DNA of 7,102 nt from JALJPB01 sp963933115 (GCA_963933115.1 CAWVSL010000072.1:1-7102), one strand, 5' to 3'; numbered from the stretch's first letter, positions 1 through 6,877 are shown. Notes: generated by a model not told the origin, from the letters alone. Translations and numbers: made by a program.

Positions 1-2
1 TG

Positions 3-674
3 TCACAAATTAATACGCTGTCACAAATAAATAACGTGGATGAACAATATACCTTACCAACTTATATTGGCAGCAATATAAACCAACAACAAAAGAGTCT
101 TGCCCACTTAACATCACTCCCTGAATTATCAGACTCACAAACACGAAAAAAGTTATTGCTTGCATTGGCCCTATTTTCAAACGACGAAAATCAATCACTG
201 TCAAAGTTAGAATCAATAACTAAACAGCTATCTGAATTTTCAAACGTACAACCAAATGACGTTGAAATGATGGCCGCCTACGGTAATGCATTAAGTTATC
301 AAGCCATTTTTTATCAAGATAATTTAGGGAAAATGAACCTGCTATCGCGTAAAGGTATGAGATTAATGGATCGTGCAATAAAACAAGCCCCAAATAACTT
401 AGGCGCTAGATTATTACGTGGTATCAGTTATGCCAATATGCCCAGTTTTTTAAACCGTGCTAACTTTGCGGTAACCGATTTATCAATTATAAAACAACAA
501 ACTAAATTAGAGCCAACGGATGATTTTTTGAATTTTGTCAATTATTACTTAGCCATGGCTTTCGCTAAAAACAACCAACCAGAACAAGCCAAGGTACTTT
601 GGCAATCGCTCAAAAGCAATGCATCAACAATTTGGCAAACTAAAGCAATTGCACGTTTAAAGGAAACTGAATAA
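3..674 (+). CDS. TPR-like helical protein, 5' end outside the window
   Basis: The reading frame is open from the first base of the window, so the start is probably upstream. A GTG at 36 could serve as a start, but no Shine-Dalgarno sequence or signal peptide supports it. The visible part is about 220 residues, mostly alpha-helical. Its C-terminal half has tetratricopeptide-like spacing: an Ala/Tyr-rich helix pair (AAYGNALSYQA), then a 'DRAIKQAPNNLGARLLRG' segment, then 'YYLAMAFAKNNQPEQAKVLW', which is a typical TPR helix-turn-helix. The first visible codons contain an in-frame 18-nt duplication (SQINTL/SQINNV). The stop codon overlaps the permease start by one base (TAATG), which implies translational coupling. 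A scaffold or accessory role for the adjacent transporter is inference from position only; the exact family is not recognised. Without the N-terminus I cannot say whether it is cytoplasmic or periplasmic. Confidence 0.75.
   Translation, partial: SQINTLSQINNVDEQYTLPTYIGSNINQQQKSLAHLTSLPELSDSQTRKKLLLALALFSNDENQSLSKLESITKQLSEFSNVQPNDVEMMAAYGNALSYQAIFYQDNLGKMNLLSRKGMRLMDRAIKQAPNNLGARLLRGISYANMPSFLNRANFAVTDLSIIKQQTKLEPTDDFLNFVNYYLAMAFAKNNQPEQAKVLWQSLKSNASTIWQTKAIARLKETE
659..664 (+). promoter_or_regulatory. Ribosome binding site for the ABC permease
   Basis: AAAGGA lies inside the last codons of the TPR-like gene, 9 nt before the ATG at 674. It supports that ATG as the permease start, together with the TAATG stop/start overlap. 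Confidence 0.55.
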
Positions 675-1903
675 TGGGGTTTAGATATAAAATTGCATTG
701 CTAAATGTATTACGAAATCGCCGAAGAAGTATTATCACGTTACTGTCAATTCAGGTTGCGGTGATTAGTTTAGTGCTTTTTGGTGGTTTTGTTGCTTCTA
801 TGTACGATGGCATGCGAGAAAACATGATCCGATCGCAGCTTGGACATATCCAAATTTATAAACAAGGCTTCAATCAATATGGTCATATAGAACCTGAAAA
901 ATATTTATTAAGCCAACAAGAAGTTAAGAAAATCACCACATTAGTTGAATCTCAAGCGAGTGTTGAACTGATAACACCTAGGCTTAATTTCTCAGGTTTA
1001 TTAACCAATTCAAATCAATCAATTGCGGTTGTAGGTAATGGTATTAATTCTGATAAAGAATCATTATTAAGTTCGGCTATTACCATTACGCAAGGTGAAG
1101 ATTTATTTAGCCAAGATATTGATGGCGCTTTATTGGGACAAGGGCTGTTTAACGCACTCAATACACAAGTAGGTGATTATCTTACTTTATTAAGCTCAAC
1201 CACTGATGGTGCAGTCAATGCCGTAGATATTAAAGTCATAGGAGCAATTAACTCAGGTATAAGAGAGGTTGATAATCGTCTTATTCGCATTAACCTAGCA
1301 CACGCGCAAGACCTACAATTTACTCAAGGTGTAAGCCGTTTAGTTGTTTTACTGTCAGATACAGATCAAACACAATTAGTACTTGAACGATTAACCCAAT
1401 TGTTTAAGCAGCACGGATTAACCGTTGAAATTAAAACATGGTCACAACTGGCTGATTATTACCATGAAGTAATTAAGTTATTTGATGGTGTCTTTGGCTT
1501 TATTCAAGTGATTGTATTATTTATTGCTGCGTTAAGCATTGCCAATACCATGATGATGGCAGTAATGGAGCGTACACCTGAAATTGGCTCTATACGTGCA
1601 TTAGGCGCAACCCGATACGAAGTAATGATGTTGTTTATTACCGAAGCCTGCTACCTCGGATTCATTGGTAGTGTTTTAGGCGTTTTATTCGGTATTTTAC
1701 TTGCCAATGGCATCACTACAGCACAATTTATTATGCCAACACCACCAGGTAGTAGCCAGAGCTATCCAATACGCATATTTATTTCTTGGTCAATACTATG
1801 GCAAACAGCAGTAGCAGGTACTTTAGTAGCTATTCTTGCTAGTATTTATCCGGCCTTTAAGGCATCTCGTTTACAAATAAACCAAGCCATGCGCGCTGCT
1901 TAA
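674..1903 (+). CDS. ABC transporter permease, MacB/LolC/FtsX type
   Basis: This is an inner-membrane permease subunit of a type VII ABC transporter (mechanotransmission class; LolCDE, MacB and FtsX relatives). The 409-residue length is normal for the family. The order visible is a short basic N-terminus (NVLRNRRRS), TM1 at about 20-43, a large periplasmic domain at about 45-265 (MacB_PCD-like, with the usual 'LGHIQIY' near its start), then three C-terminal TM helices at about 274-298, 320-347 and 374-395. Between TM2 and TM3 is the coupling segment ERTPEIGSIRALGA (299-312), the family signature that contacts the ATPase. No nucleotide-binding domain is fused, so a separate LolD/MacB-like ATPase is needed and is probably encoded upstream of the window. 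Such permeases do not usually pump across the inner membrane; they drive extraction of lipidated or hydrophobic substrates or periplasmic work. The neighbouring LolA-like gene fits a Lol-like job. Substrate unknown. Confidence 0.93.
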   Translation: MGFRYKIALLNVLRNRRRSIITLLSIQVAVISLVLFGGFVASMYDGMRENMIRSQLGHIQIYKQGFNQYGHIEPEKYLLSQQEVKKITTLVESQASVELITPRLNFSGLLTNSNQSIAVVGNGINSDKESLLSSAITITQGEDLFSQDIDGALLGQGLFNALNTQVGDYLTLLSSTTDGAVNAVDIKVIGAINSGIREVDNRLIRINLAHAQDLQFTQGVSRLVVLLSDTDQTQLVLERLTQLFKQHGLTVEIKTWSQLADYYHEVIKLFDGVFGFIQVIVLFIAALSIANTMMMAVMERTPEIGSIRALGATRYEVMMLFITEACYLGFIGSVLGVLFGILLANGITTAQFIMPTPPGSSQSYPIRIFISWSILWQTAVAGTLVAILASIYPAFKASRLQINQAMRAA

Positions 1904-1907
1904 AGGA
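1904..1907 (+). promoter_or_regulatory. Ribosome binding site for the LolA-like gene
   Basis: AGGA lies immediately after the permease stop codon and 6 nt before the ATG at 1914. It supports that start, which also gives an intact signal peptide. Confidence 0.6.
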
Positions 1908-1913
1908 ATAATA

Positions 1914-2684
1914 ATGACTAAAAAAATACGCAAACATACGCTTTTTTTAATGCTATTCATGCATGCTTTTATTGCAAATAGTAAAGAAATCAACAATGTA
2001 TCACCTGCGATTGAAACTAAAAATGCAGCACAATTACTCACTATTATTGATTCATACCGTGGTTTAAACACCAAAGGTTTTAGCTTTGATATCACTAATG
2101 TTAGCTATAAAAGCAACAGAGATAGCCGCACTAATCAATTATCCGTTGATGTAAAACAAGGTAATTCGTTGGTTAAATTTAAATCTCCAGCTAGGCAACA
2201 AGGTCGTATATTATTAAAAAAACAAAGTGATATGTGGCTATATATTCCAGGAACTCGAAAAGTTATTAGAATTTCTCCTGCACAGAGGTTACTAGGCGAA
2301 ACTAGTAATGCCGATGTAACGGGCAGTAATTTCAGTCGAGATTATGTTGCCGAAATAATGTTTCAAACAGATAAACCCAATCACATTAAGCTCGTACTTA
2401 AAGCAAAAAAAAATAGCATGAGTTATCAACAAGTCATCTTTTGGTTACAAAATCAGGTTCCTTTCAAACCCATTAAGAGTGAATATTATGCCCGTTCAGG
2501 AAAATTACTTAAAACCGCAGAGTATAAAGTATTTAAGTCGTTTGATGGTGAATTAAAGATACATAAAATGTTGCTCTCAGATCCACTTATTGAAGGTAGC
2601 TATACCTGGATGTTATTTGATAACTACCGCAGTAGTGAGCTACCCGACGGGTTATTTAACAAAGAAGCAATCGTAAACTTATGA
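1914..2684 (+). CDS. Periplasmic LolA-like protein (outer membrane lipoprotein-sorting family)
   Basis: The 256-residue protein begins with a Sec signal peptide: basic KKIRKH, hydrophobic LFLMLFMHAFIA, likely cleavage after A-N-S at 21-23. There is no lipobox cysteine, so it should be soluble in the periplasm. The mature part matches the LolA-like fold of the 'outer membrane lipoprotein-sorting protein' family (PF17131 type). It has alternating beta strands with 'GRILLKKQSDMWLYIPGTRKVIRISPAQRL' spread across about 99-129, followed by a 'DVTGSNFSRDY' segment; these are the conserved blocks of that family. Classical LolA is shorter, about 200 residues, and lacks this block, so this is a paralogous carrier and not lolA. 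The fold is a half-barrel with a hydrophobic groove, suited to carrying an acylated or lipid-like ligand across the periplasm. It sits 10 nt after the permease and overlaps the next gene by 4 nt (ATGA), so the three probably act together. The specific cargo is unknown. Confidence 0.85.
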   Translation: MTKKIRKHTLFLMLFMHAFIANSKEINNVSPAIETKNAAQLLTIIDSYRGLNTKGFSFDITNVSYKSNRDSRTNQLSVDVKQGNSLVKFKSPARQQGRILLKKQSDMWLYIPGTRKVIRISPAQRLLGETSNADVTGSNFSRDYVAEIMFQTDKPNHIKLVLKAKKNSMSYQQVIFWLQNQVPFKPIKSEYYARSGKLLKTAEYKVFKSFDGELKIHKMLLSDPLIEGSYTWMLFDNYRSSELPDGLFNKEAIVNL

Positions 2685-3982
2685 ACAACAAACGTTTATA
2701 TGCTTGCTATTGGCTGATAGGTTTAAGCACACAAACATGGGCTCAAAGTAATATTCCTGATGACCCTTTTACCAATATTCAGCAAAATAGTCCTGCGCAA
2801 TATGAACATAAAACAACAATACAAACTTATTTACAAACGAACAAAATCAATAACAAGCAAAGCTTTAATCCCGGTTTGGTAGCGTTTACACAAAACAAAC
2901 AGTCAGCAGTGCTTGATTGGCAAGTTAAAACTCATTGGCAAAGTAATTTTCAAGGCCGAGCTCGCACCATAGCACAATACCAACATACGGATATTCAAAA
3001 AAATACTGACATTCCAAGTAATGCAGATACCTCGAATAATTTAGATACCACAGTATTAGAAGCCTACCTCAACTGGACCAGTAACGATTATGCATGGCAA
3101 TGGCAATTAGGCCGTATAAAAACGCAATGGAGTACTGGTTTCAATTGGAATCTAACTAATTTACTAAAACCTTATAGAGATAGGCCCTATATTGATTTAG
3201 ACGATCCCAAACAACAAAAGGGTTGGGATATGGCCACGGTGAAATATAGTCAAAACAATTGGTTTTATCATTTAGTTATTGCCGATTCTGTCACTGCAAA
3301 CAAAAAAAATAAACAGCAATATATTGCCCGCTTAGGCTTCCAAGGTAGCCATGATTTTGTTTTTTTATTACATAAACAACCTGAGCAAAGCTTAAATTAT
3401 GCTGCCAGTTTCAATCGATTACTTACTGATGAAATAACCATGCGCTTTGAATGGAGCTTATTACAACAAAGAGAGCAAAAAACACAAGCATTGCTCGGTG
3501 AAAATGAATCAACACAATGGCAGAAATATTTAGTTGGGGCTGGCTACACGCTAGATTCAGGGCATGATTTTAGAATAGAGTACTTAAATACCAAACATGG
3601 TTTTACCAACGATGAATGGACAAAAATATCAAATAAAAGCTCAACAGCATATCAAAACATAATTAATAACCAACCAAGAGAGCAAGATCATGCATATTTA
3701 TTTTCGGCGTTAAATAGCTTAAATCTGGGACAACTTAGGCAAAATTATCTTTACTTTATGTATGCCAGTCCACTTTCAACAGATCTTTGGCAATATAGAC
3801 AAAGCATACAACTTAACTTGAATGATAACAGTGAATTACATCGTCTTGAATTACTAAAATCATGGAATAACCACCTAACTAGTCGATTGCAATTAGAGTT
3901 TTTTAATGGCTGTCGTCATTGCGAATATGGTCTAAACCCTAATCTGCATAGTATGAGGCTAGTATTTAACTGGGCATTTTAA
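2681..3982 (+). CDS. Exported outer-membrane beta-barrel protein
   Basis: This 433-residue protein has a Sec signal peptide (KRLYACYWLIGLSTQTWA, cleavage likely after A21). A short low-complexity Gln/Asn-rich stretch follows. From about residue 75 it shows many amphipathic strands with alternating aromatic residues (for example 'YAWQWQLGRIKTQW' and 'HDFRIEYLNTKHGF'). It ends in 'LVFNWAF', an aromatic C-terminal residue typical of BAM-assembled outer-membrane proteins. A 'GRIKTQWSTGFNWN' segment near 145-158 resembles strand-turn regions of export or porin barrels, but I cannot name the family. The mature protein has only two cysteines, C411 and C414, in a CRHC motif just before the last strand. 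The start ATG overlaps the previous stop (ATGA) and has only a weak AAGAAG 13 nt upstream, which suggests coupled translation. By position it is the likely outer-membrane endpoint for the permease and LolA-like carrier. Confidence 0.82.
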   Translation: MNNKRLYACYWLIGLSTQTWAQSNIPDDPFTNIQQNSPAQYEHKTTIQTYLQTNKINNKQSFNPGLVAFTQNKQSAVLDWQVKTHWQSNFQGRARTIAQYQHTDIQKNTDIPSNADTSNNLDTTVLEAYLNWTSNDYAWQWQLGRIKTQWSTGFNWNLTNLLKPYRDRPYIDLDDPKQQKGWDMATVKYSQNNWFYHLVIADSVTANKKNKQQYIARLGFQGSHDFVFLLHKQPEQSLNYAASFNRLLTDEITMRFEWSLLQQREQKTQALLGENESTQWQKYLVGAGYTLDSGHDFRIEYLNTKHGFTNDEWTKISNKSSTAYQNIINNQPREQDHAYLFSALNSLNLGQLRQNYLYFMYASPLSTDLWQYRQSIQLNLNDNSELHRLELLKSWNNHLTSRLQLEFFNGCRHCEYGLNPNLHSMRLVFNWAF

Positions 3983-3993
3983 AACAATATTAA

Positions 3994-3998
3994 AGAGG
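3994..3998 (+). promoter_or_regulatory. Ribosome binding site for the acyl-CoA dehydrogenase
   Basis: AGAGG is 5 nt before the ATG at 4004 in the 21-nt gap after the barrel gene. There is no terminator or recognisable promoter in that gap, so the dehydrogenase is read as part of the same transcript. Confidence 0.6.
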
Positions 3999-4003
3999 CA
4001 CAC

Positions 4004-5863
4004 ATGACATCAAATAATGCTTATCGCGTTGACCTACGTGACCACATGTTTTTATTGTGGCAACAATTTAAAGTACAAGACAACATTCTTGATTCAGAAA
4101 TTTATCCTGAGTTTGATCAAAACTTGAGTAACCAATTAATAGAACACGCGCATAAATTTTGTTGTCAAAAGTTAGGGCCTTTATATCAATCCTCTGATAG
4201 AGACGGCTGTAAGCTGATGCCTGACGGCAAAGTGCAGTTACCGCAAGGATTTGAAGCATTATGGGATGATTATATCTCTGCTCAGTGGGGCCGTTTAGGC
4301 GCACCAGAACAATATGGTGGCTTAGGCGCACCTTATATTATAGCGCAAGCTATTTATGAAATTTTTATGGGGGCTAACCCTGCATTTATGATTTATTCAG
4401 GGTTTTGTAGCCCAGCATTATATTTAATCGATAAATTTGGTACACAACAACTTAAAGATATCTTTTGTAAAAAACTTGCAACCAATGAATGGGGAGCATG
4501 TTTGTGCATGACAGAACCCGATGCTGGCAGCGATGTCGGAAATTGCCGCACAAAAGCAATAAAACAATCCGATGGTCGCTATCAAATAACGGGACAGAAA
4601 ATATTTATCTCTGCCGGAATGCACCAACTCACTGATAATATTGCTTATATTGTACTGGCGCGTGTTGAAGGTGCACGCTCAGGTACCGTTGGTCTATCTT
4701 GCTTTGTGGTGCCTAAACAAGATCTTGAAAATCAAGACAATGGCGTAAAATGTTTACGCCTTGAAAACAAAATGGGATTAAATGGCTGTGCCACCAGCCA
4801 TCTAACCTTTGGTACAGATACACCTTGTTATGGATATTTATTAGGGGAACGTGAAAACATTGGCCTACGACAATTAATTTCCATGATGAACTTGGCTCGA
4901 ATCGCAACTGGAATGTATGCGTTAGGTATGGCATCAAGTGCTTACTTAAATGCCGCTGAATATGCCAGTCAAAGAATTCAAGGCACCGACTTCAAACAGT
5001 CATTCAACCCTAAAGCTGAACGTGTGTCGATTATTACTCACGTTGATGTAAAACGCATGTTACTTGAAATGAAAAGCAAAGTTGAAGGCTGCCGCGCCCT
5101 CATTGTTAAGCTGTGTTATCACCAAAGCATGACCACTAATATCATGGTTAAACAAGAAACCAACCGGATCACAACAGAGCAAAGTGAAACCCTTTTATAC
5201 CAACATCAATCATTAGTTAACTTACTCACTCCCATTGTTAAAGCCTATACGTCTGATCAAGCATGGCGAGTCGCCGAACTTGCTATTCAAGTATATGGTG
5301 GTCATGGATATATAAAAGATCATCCTGTTGAACAGTACGCCAGAGATATTAAAGTACTCTCTTTGTGGGAAGGTACTAATTTTGTACAGTCGGCCGATTT
5401 ATTCAAAGATAAACTAGCGATGGGTCGTCATTCAAAATTGTTAGCATTATACGAGAAAAACGTAATGACATTTATCGAAAAAAATCGACAAAACTCAACA
5501 TTCGAAAAATCGATAAACATGCTAGAAAAATCACTAACGAGTTTAACAAAAACGCACCAATTAATGGGTAGCTGGATTAGATTACAAAAAATGGAGCTGA
5601 TATTTGCTGTTTCTACTCGTTTTTTACAAATGATGGCTGAAGTAACTGTTGCTTGGTTATTACTTGATGGGGCTATTATTGCCAATAAAGCAATGGACGG
5701 TGATATTGACCAAAAAGAATCTGAGTTCTATCAGGGTAAAATCACCTCTGCCAATTTTTATATTAATAATATTTTACCCAACGTATTTAGCGCAGAAAAT
5801 ATTATTGCCTTAGCAGATGAAAATGCCGTTAATGCAGATCACACCACATTTTTGCCTTCTTAA
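4004..5863 (+). CDS. Acyl-CoA dehydrogenase, long DmdC-like form
   Basis: This is a flavin (FAD) enzyme that oxidises an acyl thioester to the trans-2-enoyl thioester; it should be cytoplasmic. At 619 residues it is longer than the roughly 380-residue MCAD type. It has an N-terminal extension with 'YRVDLRDHMFLL' (as in the AcylCoA_DH_N domain), an alpha-helical N-domain, and the middle beta-domain with the flavin/substrate motif TEPDAGSD (170-177) and FISAG (201-205). The C-terminal helical domain carries YGGHGY (431-436) and 'LSLWEGTN', in which E456 aligns with the catalytic base Glu376 of MCAD. An extra helical C-terminal region of about 480-600 is like that of DmdC (3-methylmercaptopropionyl-CoA dehydrogenase) and related long ACADs. 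All core residues are present, so it should be active. Its location in an envelope-transport operon, and not next to thiolase or enoyl-CoA hydratase genes, argues for a biosynthetic or lipid-tailoring role over ordinary beta-oxidation. That is inference, and the substrate could be acyl-CoA or acyl-ACP. Confidence 0.92.
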   Translation: MTSNNAYRVDLRDHMFLLWQQFKVQDNILDSEIYPEFDQNLSNQLIEHAHKFCCQKLGPLYQSSDRDGCKLMPDGKVQLPQGFEALWDDYISAQWGRLGAPEQYGGLGAPYIIAQAIYEIFMGANPAFMIYSGFCSPALYLIDKFGTQQLKDIFCKKLATNEWGACLCMTEPDAGSDVGNCRTKAIKQSDGRYQITGQKIFISAGMHQLTDNIAYIVLARVEGARSGTVGLSCFVVPKQDLENQDNGVKCLRLENKMGLNGCATSHLTFGTDTPCYGYLLGERENIGLRQLISMMNLARIATGMYALGMASSAYLNAAEYASQRIQGTDFKQSFNPKAERVSIITHVDVKRMLLEMKSKVEGCRALIVKLCYHQSMTTNIMVKQETNRITTEQSETLLYQHQSLVNLLTPIVKAYTSDQAWRVAELAIQVYGGHGYIKDHPVEQYARDIKVLSLWEGTNFVQSADLFKDKLAMGRHSKLLALYEKNVMTFIEKNRQNSTFEKSINMLEKSLTSLTKTHQLMGSWIRLQKMELIFAVSTRFLQMMAEVTVAWLLLDGAIIANKAMDGDIDQKESEFYQGKITSANFYINNILPNVFSAENIIALADENAVNADHTTFLPS

Positions 5864-5879
5864 CACTCTGGTATGGTAA

Positions 5880-5895
5880 CGGGTATTTATACCCG
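5880..5895. terminator. Small perfect hairpin after the last operon gene
   Basis: CGGGTA-TTTA-TACCCG is a perfect 6-bp stem with a 4-nt loop, 17 nt after the dehydrogenase stop codon. No T-run follows, so it is a weak candidate for intrinsic termination. It overlaps the left end of the inverted-repeat element described next. Confidence 0.3.
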
Positions 5896-6059
5896 ACATT
5901 CCGCACCCTAAGTCGGTATTTTAAATTCTGAGTTAATTTTCGATCAAAACAGACTCAGTTTTGAAATAGAGTAGCCTAAAAAACGCCCACCGCTTTCTTT
6001 TTATACTAGAGCAGTACAAAAAACAAATAGTTTTTATGGGGTGCGGAATGTCAGTTATA
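5888..6059. mobile_element. MITE-like element with 21-bp terminal inverted repeats
   Basis: The outer 21 bases at each end (5888-5908 and 6039-6059) are inverted copies of each other with 2 mismatches. The inner 14 bases, GACATTCCGCACCC, are identical. Each repeat begins with TATA at the outside edge, compatible with insertion at a TA target as for IS630/Tc1-mariner-type elements, though the family is not identified. The interior of about 130 bp has no credible reading frame, which makes this a non-autonomous miniature element. It sits directly behind the operon. Confidence 0.5.
5928..5962 (+). terminator. Possible intrinsic terminator inside the miniature element
   Basis: CTGAGT (5928-5933) pairs with ACTCAG (5953-5958), and inside it TTTT (5937-5940) pairs with AAAA (5946-5949) around a CGATC loop. 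TTTT follows the stem directly. This could terminate operon transcription, but the lower stem is only 6 bp with a 3x3 internal loop. Confidence 0.35.
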
Positions 6060-6294
6060 CCAATCTCACTAACTTTATGATCATTTATACTGAGCCACTT
6101 GCAAAAACATTCTCCAATCAGCCCATCAATTGTCGGTAAATTGCCAGGCCAACAAGCCTTGAGCTCAAAGTAGCACACTGCACTACATAAAGGCGAAAAA
6201 CGGCCATTTTCACGAATGATACGCGTGACTCAACCGCCCGTTAACAGGAGTTGAGGTATAGTTATTTCTGGTGTATGAAGAGTTGAAGCAGCGT
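6060..6294. other. Non-coding stretch between the miniature element and the IS21 end
   Basis: No convincing gene is seen on either strand. The only long frame here, on the - strand running through the miniature element, is Cys-rich and resembles no family I know. Visible structure is a hairpin with CTCAAC at 6229-6234 pairing with GTTGAG at 6250-6255, and a GGCGAAAAACGGCC motif at 6192-6205 that has an inverted near-copy at 6737-6751. It is probably degraded mobile DNA. Confidence 0.4.
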
Positions 6295-6346
6295 TGCATA
6301 TTCTGGCGAACGTGAACACCCATTCTGGACCATCGTGAACACTTAG
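6295..6346 (-). mobile_element. IS21-family terminal end, downstream of istB
   Basis: The sequence begins TGCATATTCTGGC (TG at the tip, as IS21 elements have) and carries two copies of CGTGAACAC, at 6311 and 6334, 23 bp apart. Multiple repeated transposase-binding sites of this kind are the known design of IS21-family termini. The end lies just beyond the istB stop codon and points toward it, so it is the element's right end with the element body extending to higher coordinates. The bases outside it (GAAGCAGCGT) do not recur at the other IS21-type termini here. Confidence 0.65.
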
Positions 6347-6394
6347 ACCGTTCCGCATTGGGTGAGTGTTATTTTTACACTAAGTGTTCACGAT
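6332..6394. repeat. 15-bp perfect inverted repeat beside the istB stop
   Basis: ATCGTGAACACTTAG (6332-6346) and CTAAGTGTTCACGAT (6380-6394) are exact inverted copies separated by 33 bp. Each contains the GTGAACAC unit of the IS21 terminal repeats, so the second copy looks like an inverted transposase-binding site. In RNA the pair would form a stable stem 3' of istB, which could also stop transcription. Confidence 0.6.
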
Positions 6395-6397
6395 CAG

Positions 6398-6709
6398 TCA
6401 ACTTTCTGGCTGTAATTGTCGTAAAGAGGCTCCTTTTAATGGCATACGGTGAGCGTTGTGTACCAGTCGATCTAAAATGGCATCCGCTAACGTATTGTCT
6501 CCGATAGATTGATGCCATTGATCAACAGGAAGTTGGCTGATGATCATTGTTGAACTTGCATCATTACGATCATCCATTATCTCCATCACATCATTGCGTT
6601 GGGCCGTGTCCAGCGGCTCCAGCCCCCAGTCATCAAGGATTAAAAGATCTTGTTTGGCTAGATAGATTAAGAGCTTGCTGTAAGTTCCGTCGGCTTTGGC
6701 CTGACGCAC
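6398..6709 (-). pseudogene. istB: istB, IS21-family helper ATPase, 3' fragment
   Basis: IstB is the AAA+ ATPase that assists the IstA transposase of IS21 elements; intact proteins are about 250 residues. Here only the C-terminal roughly 103 residues are recognisable. They start at 'RQAKADGTYSKLL', pass through the Walker B segment LLILDDWG, a 'MEIMDDRN' block and 'TMIISQLPVDQWH', and end with 'LADAILDRLVHNAHRM'. The N-terminal half with the Walker A (P-loop) is missing. The open frame continues to 6853, but its first 49 or so residues do not resemble IstB and come from unrelated DNA. Without a P-loop it cannot be functional. No istA is present. The junction lies at about 6707-6710. The base composition is visibly more GC-rich than the operon. 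Confidence 0.88.
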
Positions 6710-6843
6710 CCGGGTTCGACAGTTTGAAGACAAAAAGGCCGTTTTTTCGCCAAATTCGAAGGTTTTTACTGGGCTGTAGGCCGGTTTTTGGGAAAAACCG
6801 TGTGCTGGCACGTTTGTGACTATCTTGATGTTATTAGTCATAT
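6710..6843. other. Junction DNA between istB remnant and the IS1634-like start
   Basis: No gene is recognised. The stretch holds GGCCGTTTTTTCGCC at 6737-6751 (inverted near-copy of 6192-6205) and a strong hairpin at 6782-6800. It is most likely the left end or 5' leader of the IS1634-like element whose coding start follows at 6878, but I could not assign the exact terminus. Confidence 0.4.
6782..6800. repeat. Perfect hairpin CGGTTTTT-GGG-AAAAACCG
   Basis: An 8-bp perfect stem with a 3-nt loop lies about 78 bp before the transposase-like start codon. It could be an IS-encoded hairpin that limits read-through into the transposase from outside. That role is inference. Confidence 0.45.
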
Positions 6844-6871
6844 TTGACAACATCTGTATTAATTATACAGT
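6844..6871 (+). promoter_or_regulatory. Putative promoter of the IS1634-like transposase
   Basis: A perfect -35 box TTGACA (6844-6849) is followed after 16 bp by TACAGT (6866-6871, 4 of 6 to consensus). An inverted repeat, CTGTAT-TAATT-ATACAG (6854-6870), spans the spacer and -10 box and could be an operator-like site. The start codon is at 6878. Confidence 0.4.
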
Positions 6872-6877
6872 ACAGGC

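Noticed and set aside
36..38. GTG as the true start of the TPR-like gene
   Set aside because: The frame is open to the window edge, no Shine-Dalgarno precedes the GTG, and the codons before it form an in-frame repeat with those that follow. A more upstream start is more likely.
1914..2684. Calling this gene the housekeeping lolA
   Set aside because: It is longer than LolA, carries the conserved blocks of the separate lipoprotein-sorting-like family and lies in a transport operon, not in the usual lolA context next to ftsK and rarA.
5933..6178. 81-residue - strand frame behind the operon
   Set aside because: It is Cys- and Trp-rich, crosses the right inverted repeat of the miniature element, has no ribosome binding site that I can see and resembles no known family.
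6229..6256. Possible integron attC site (ACTCAAC...GTTGAGG)
   Set aside because: The arms are only about 15 nt apart, far too close for an attC site, the second box breaks the GTTRRRY consensus, and no second pair of boxes is present. It is better described as a simple hairpin.
6547..6819. 90-residue + strand frame
   Set aside because: It lies antisense over the istB fragment and its composition (His/Pro/Arg-rich) is that of a shadow frame.
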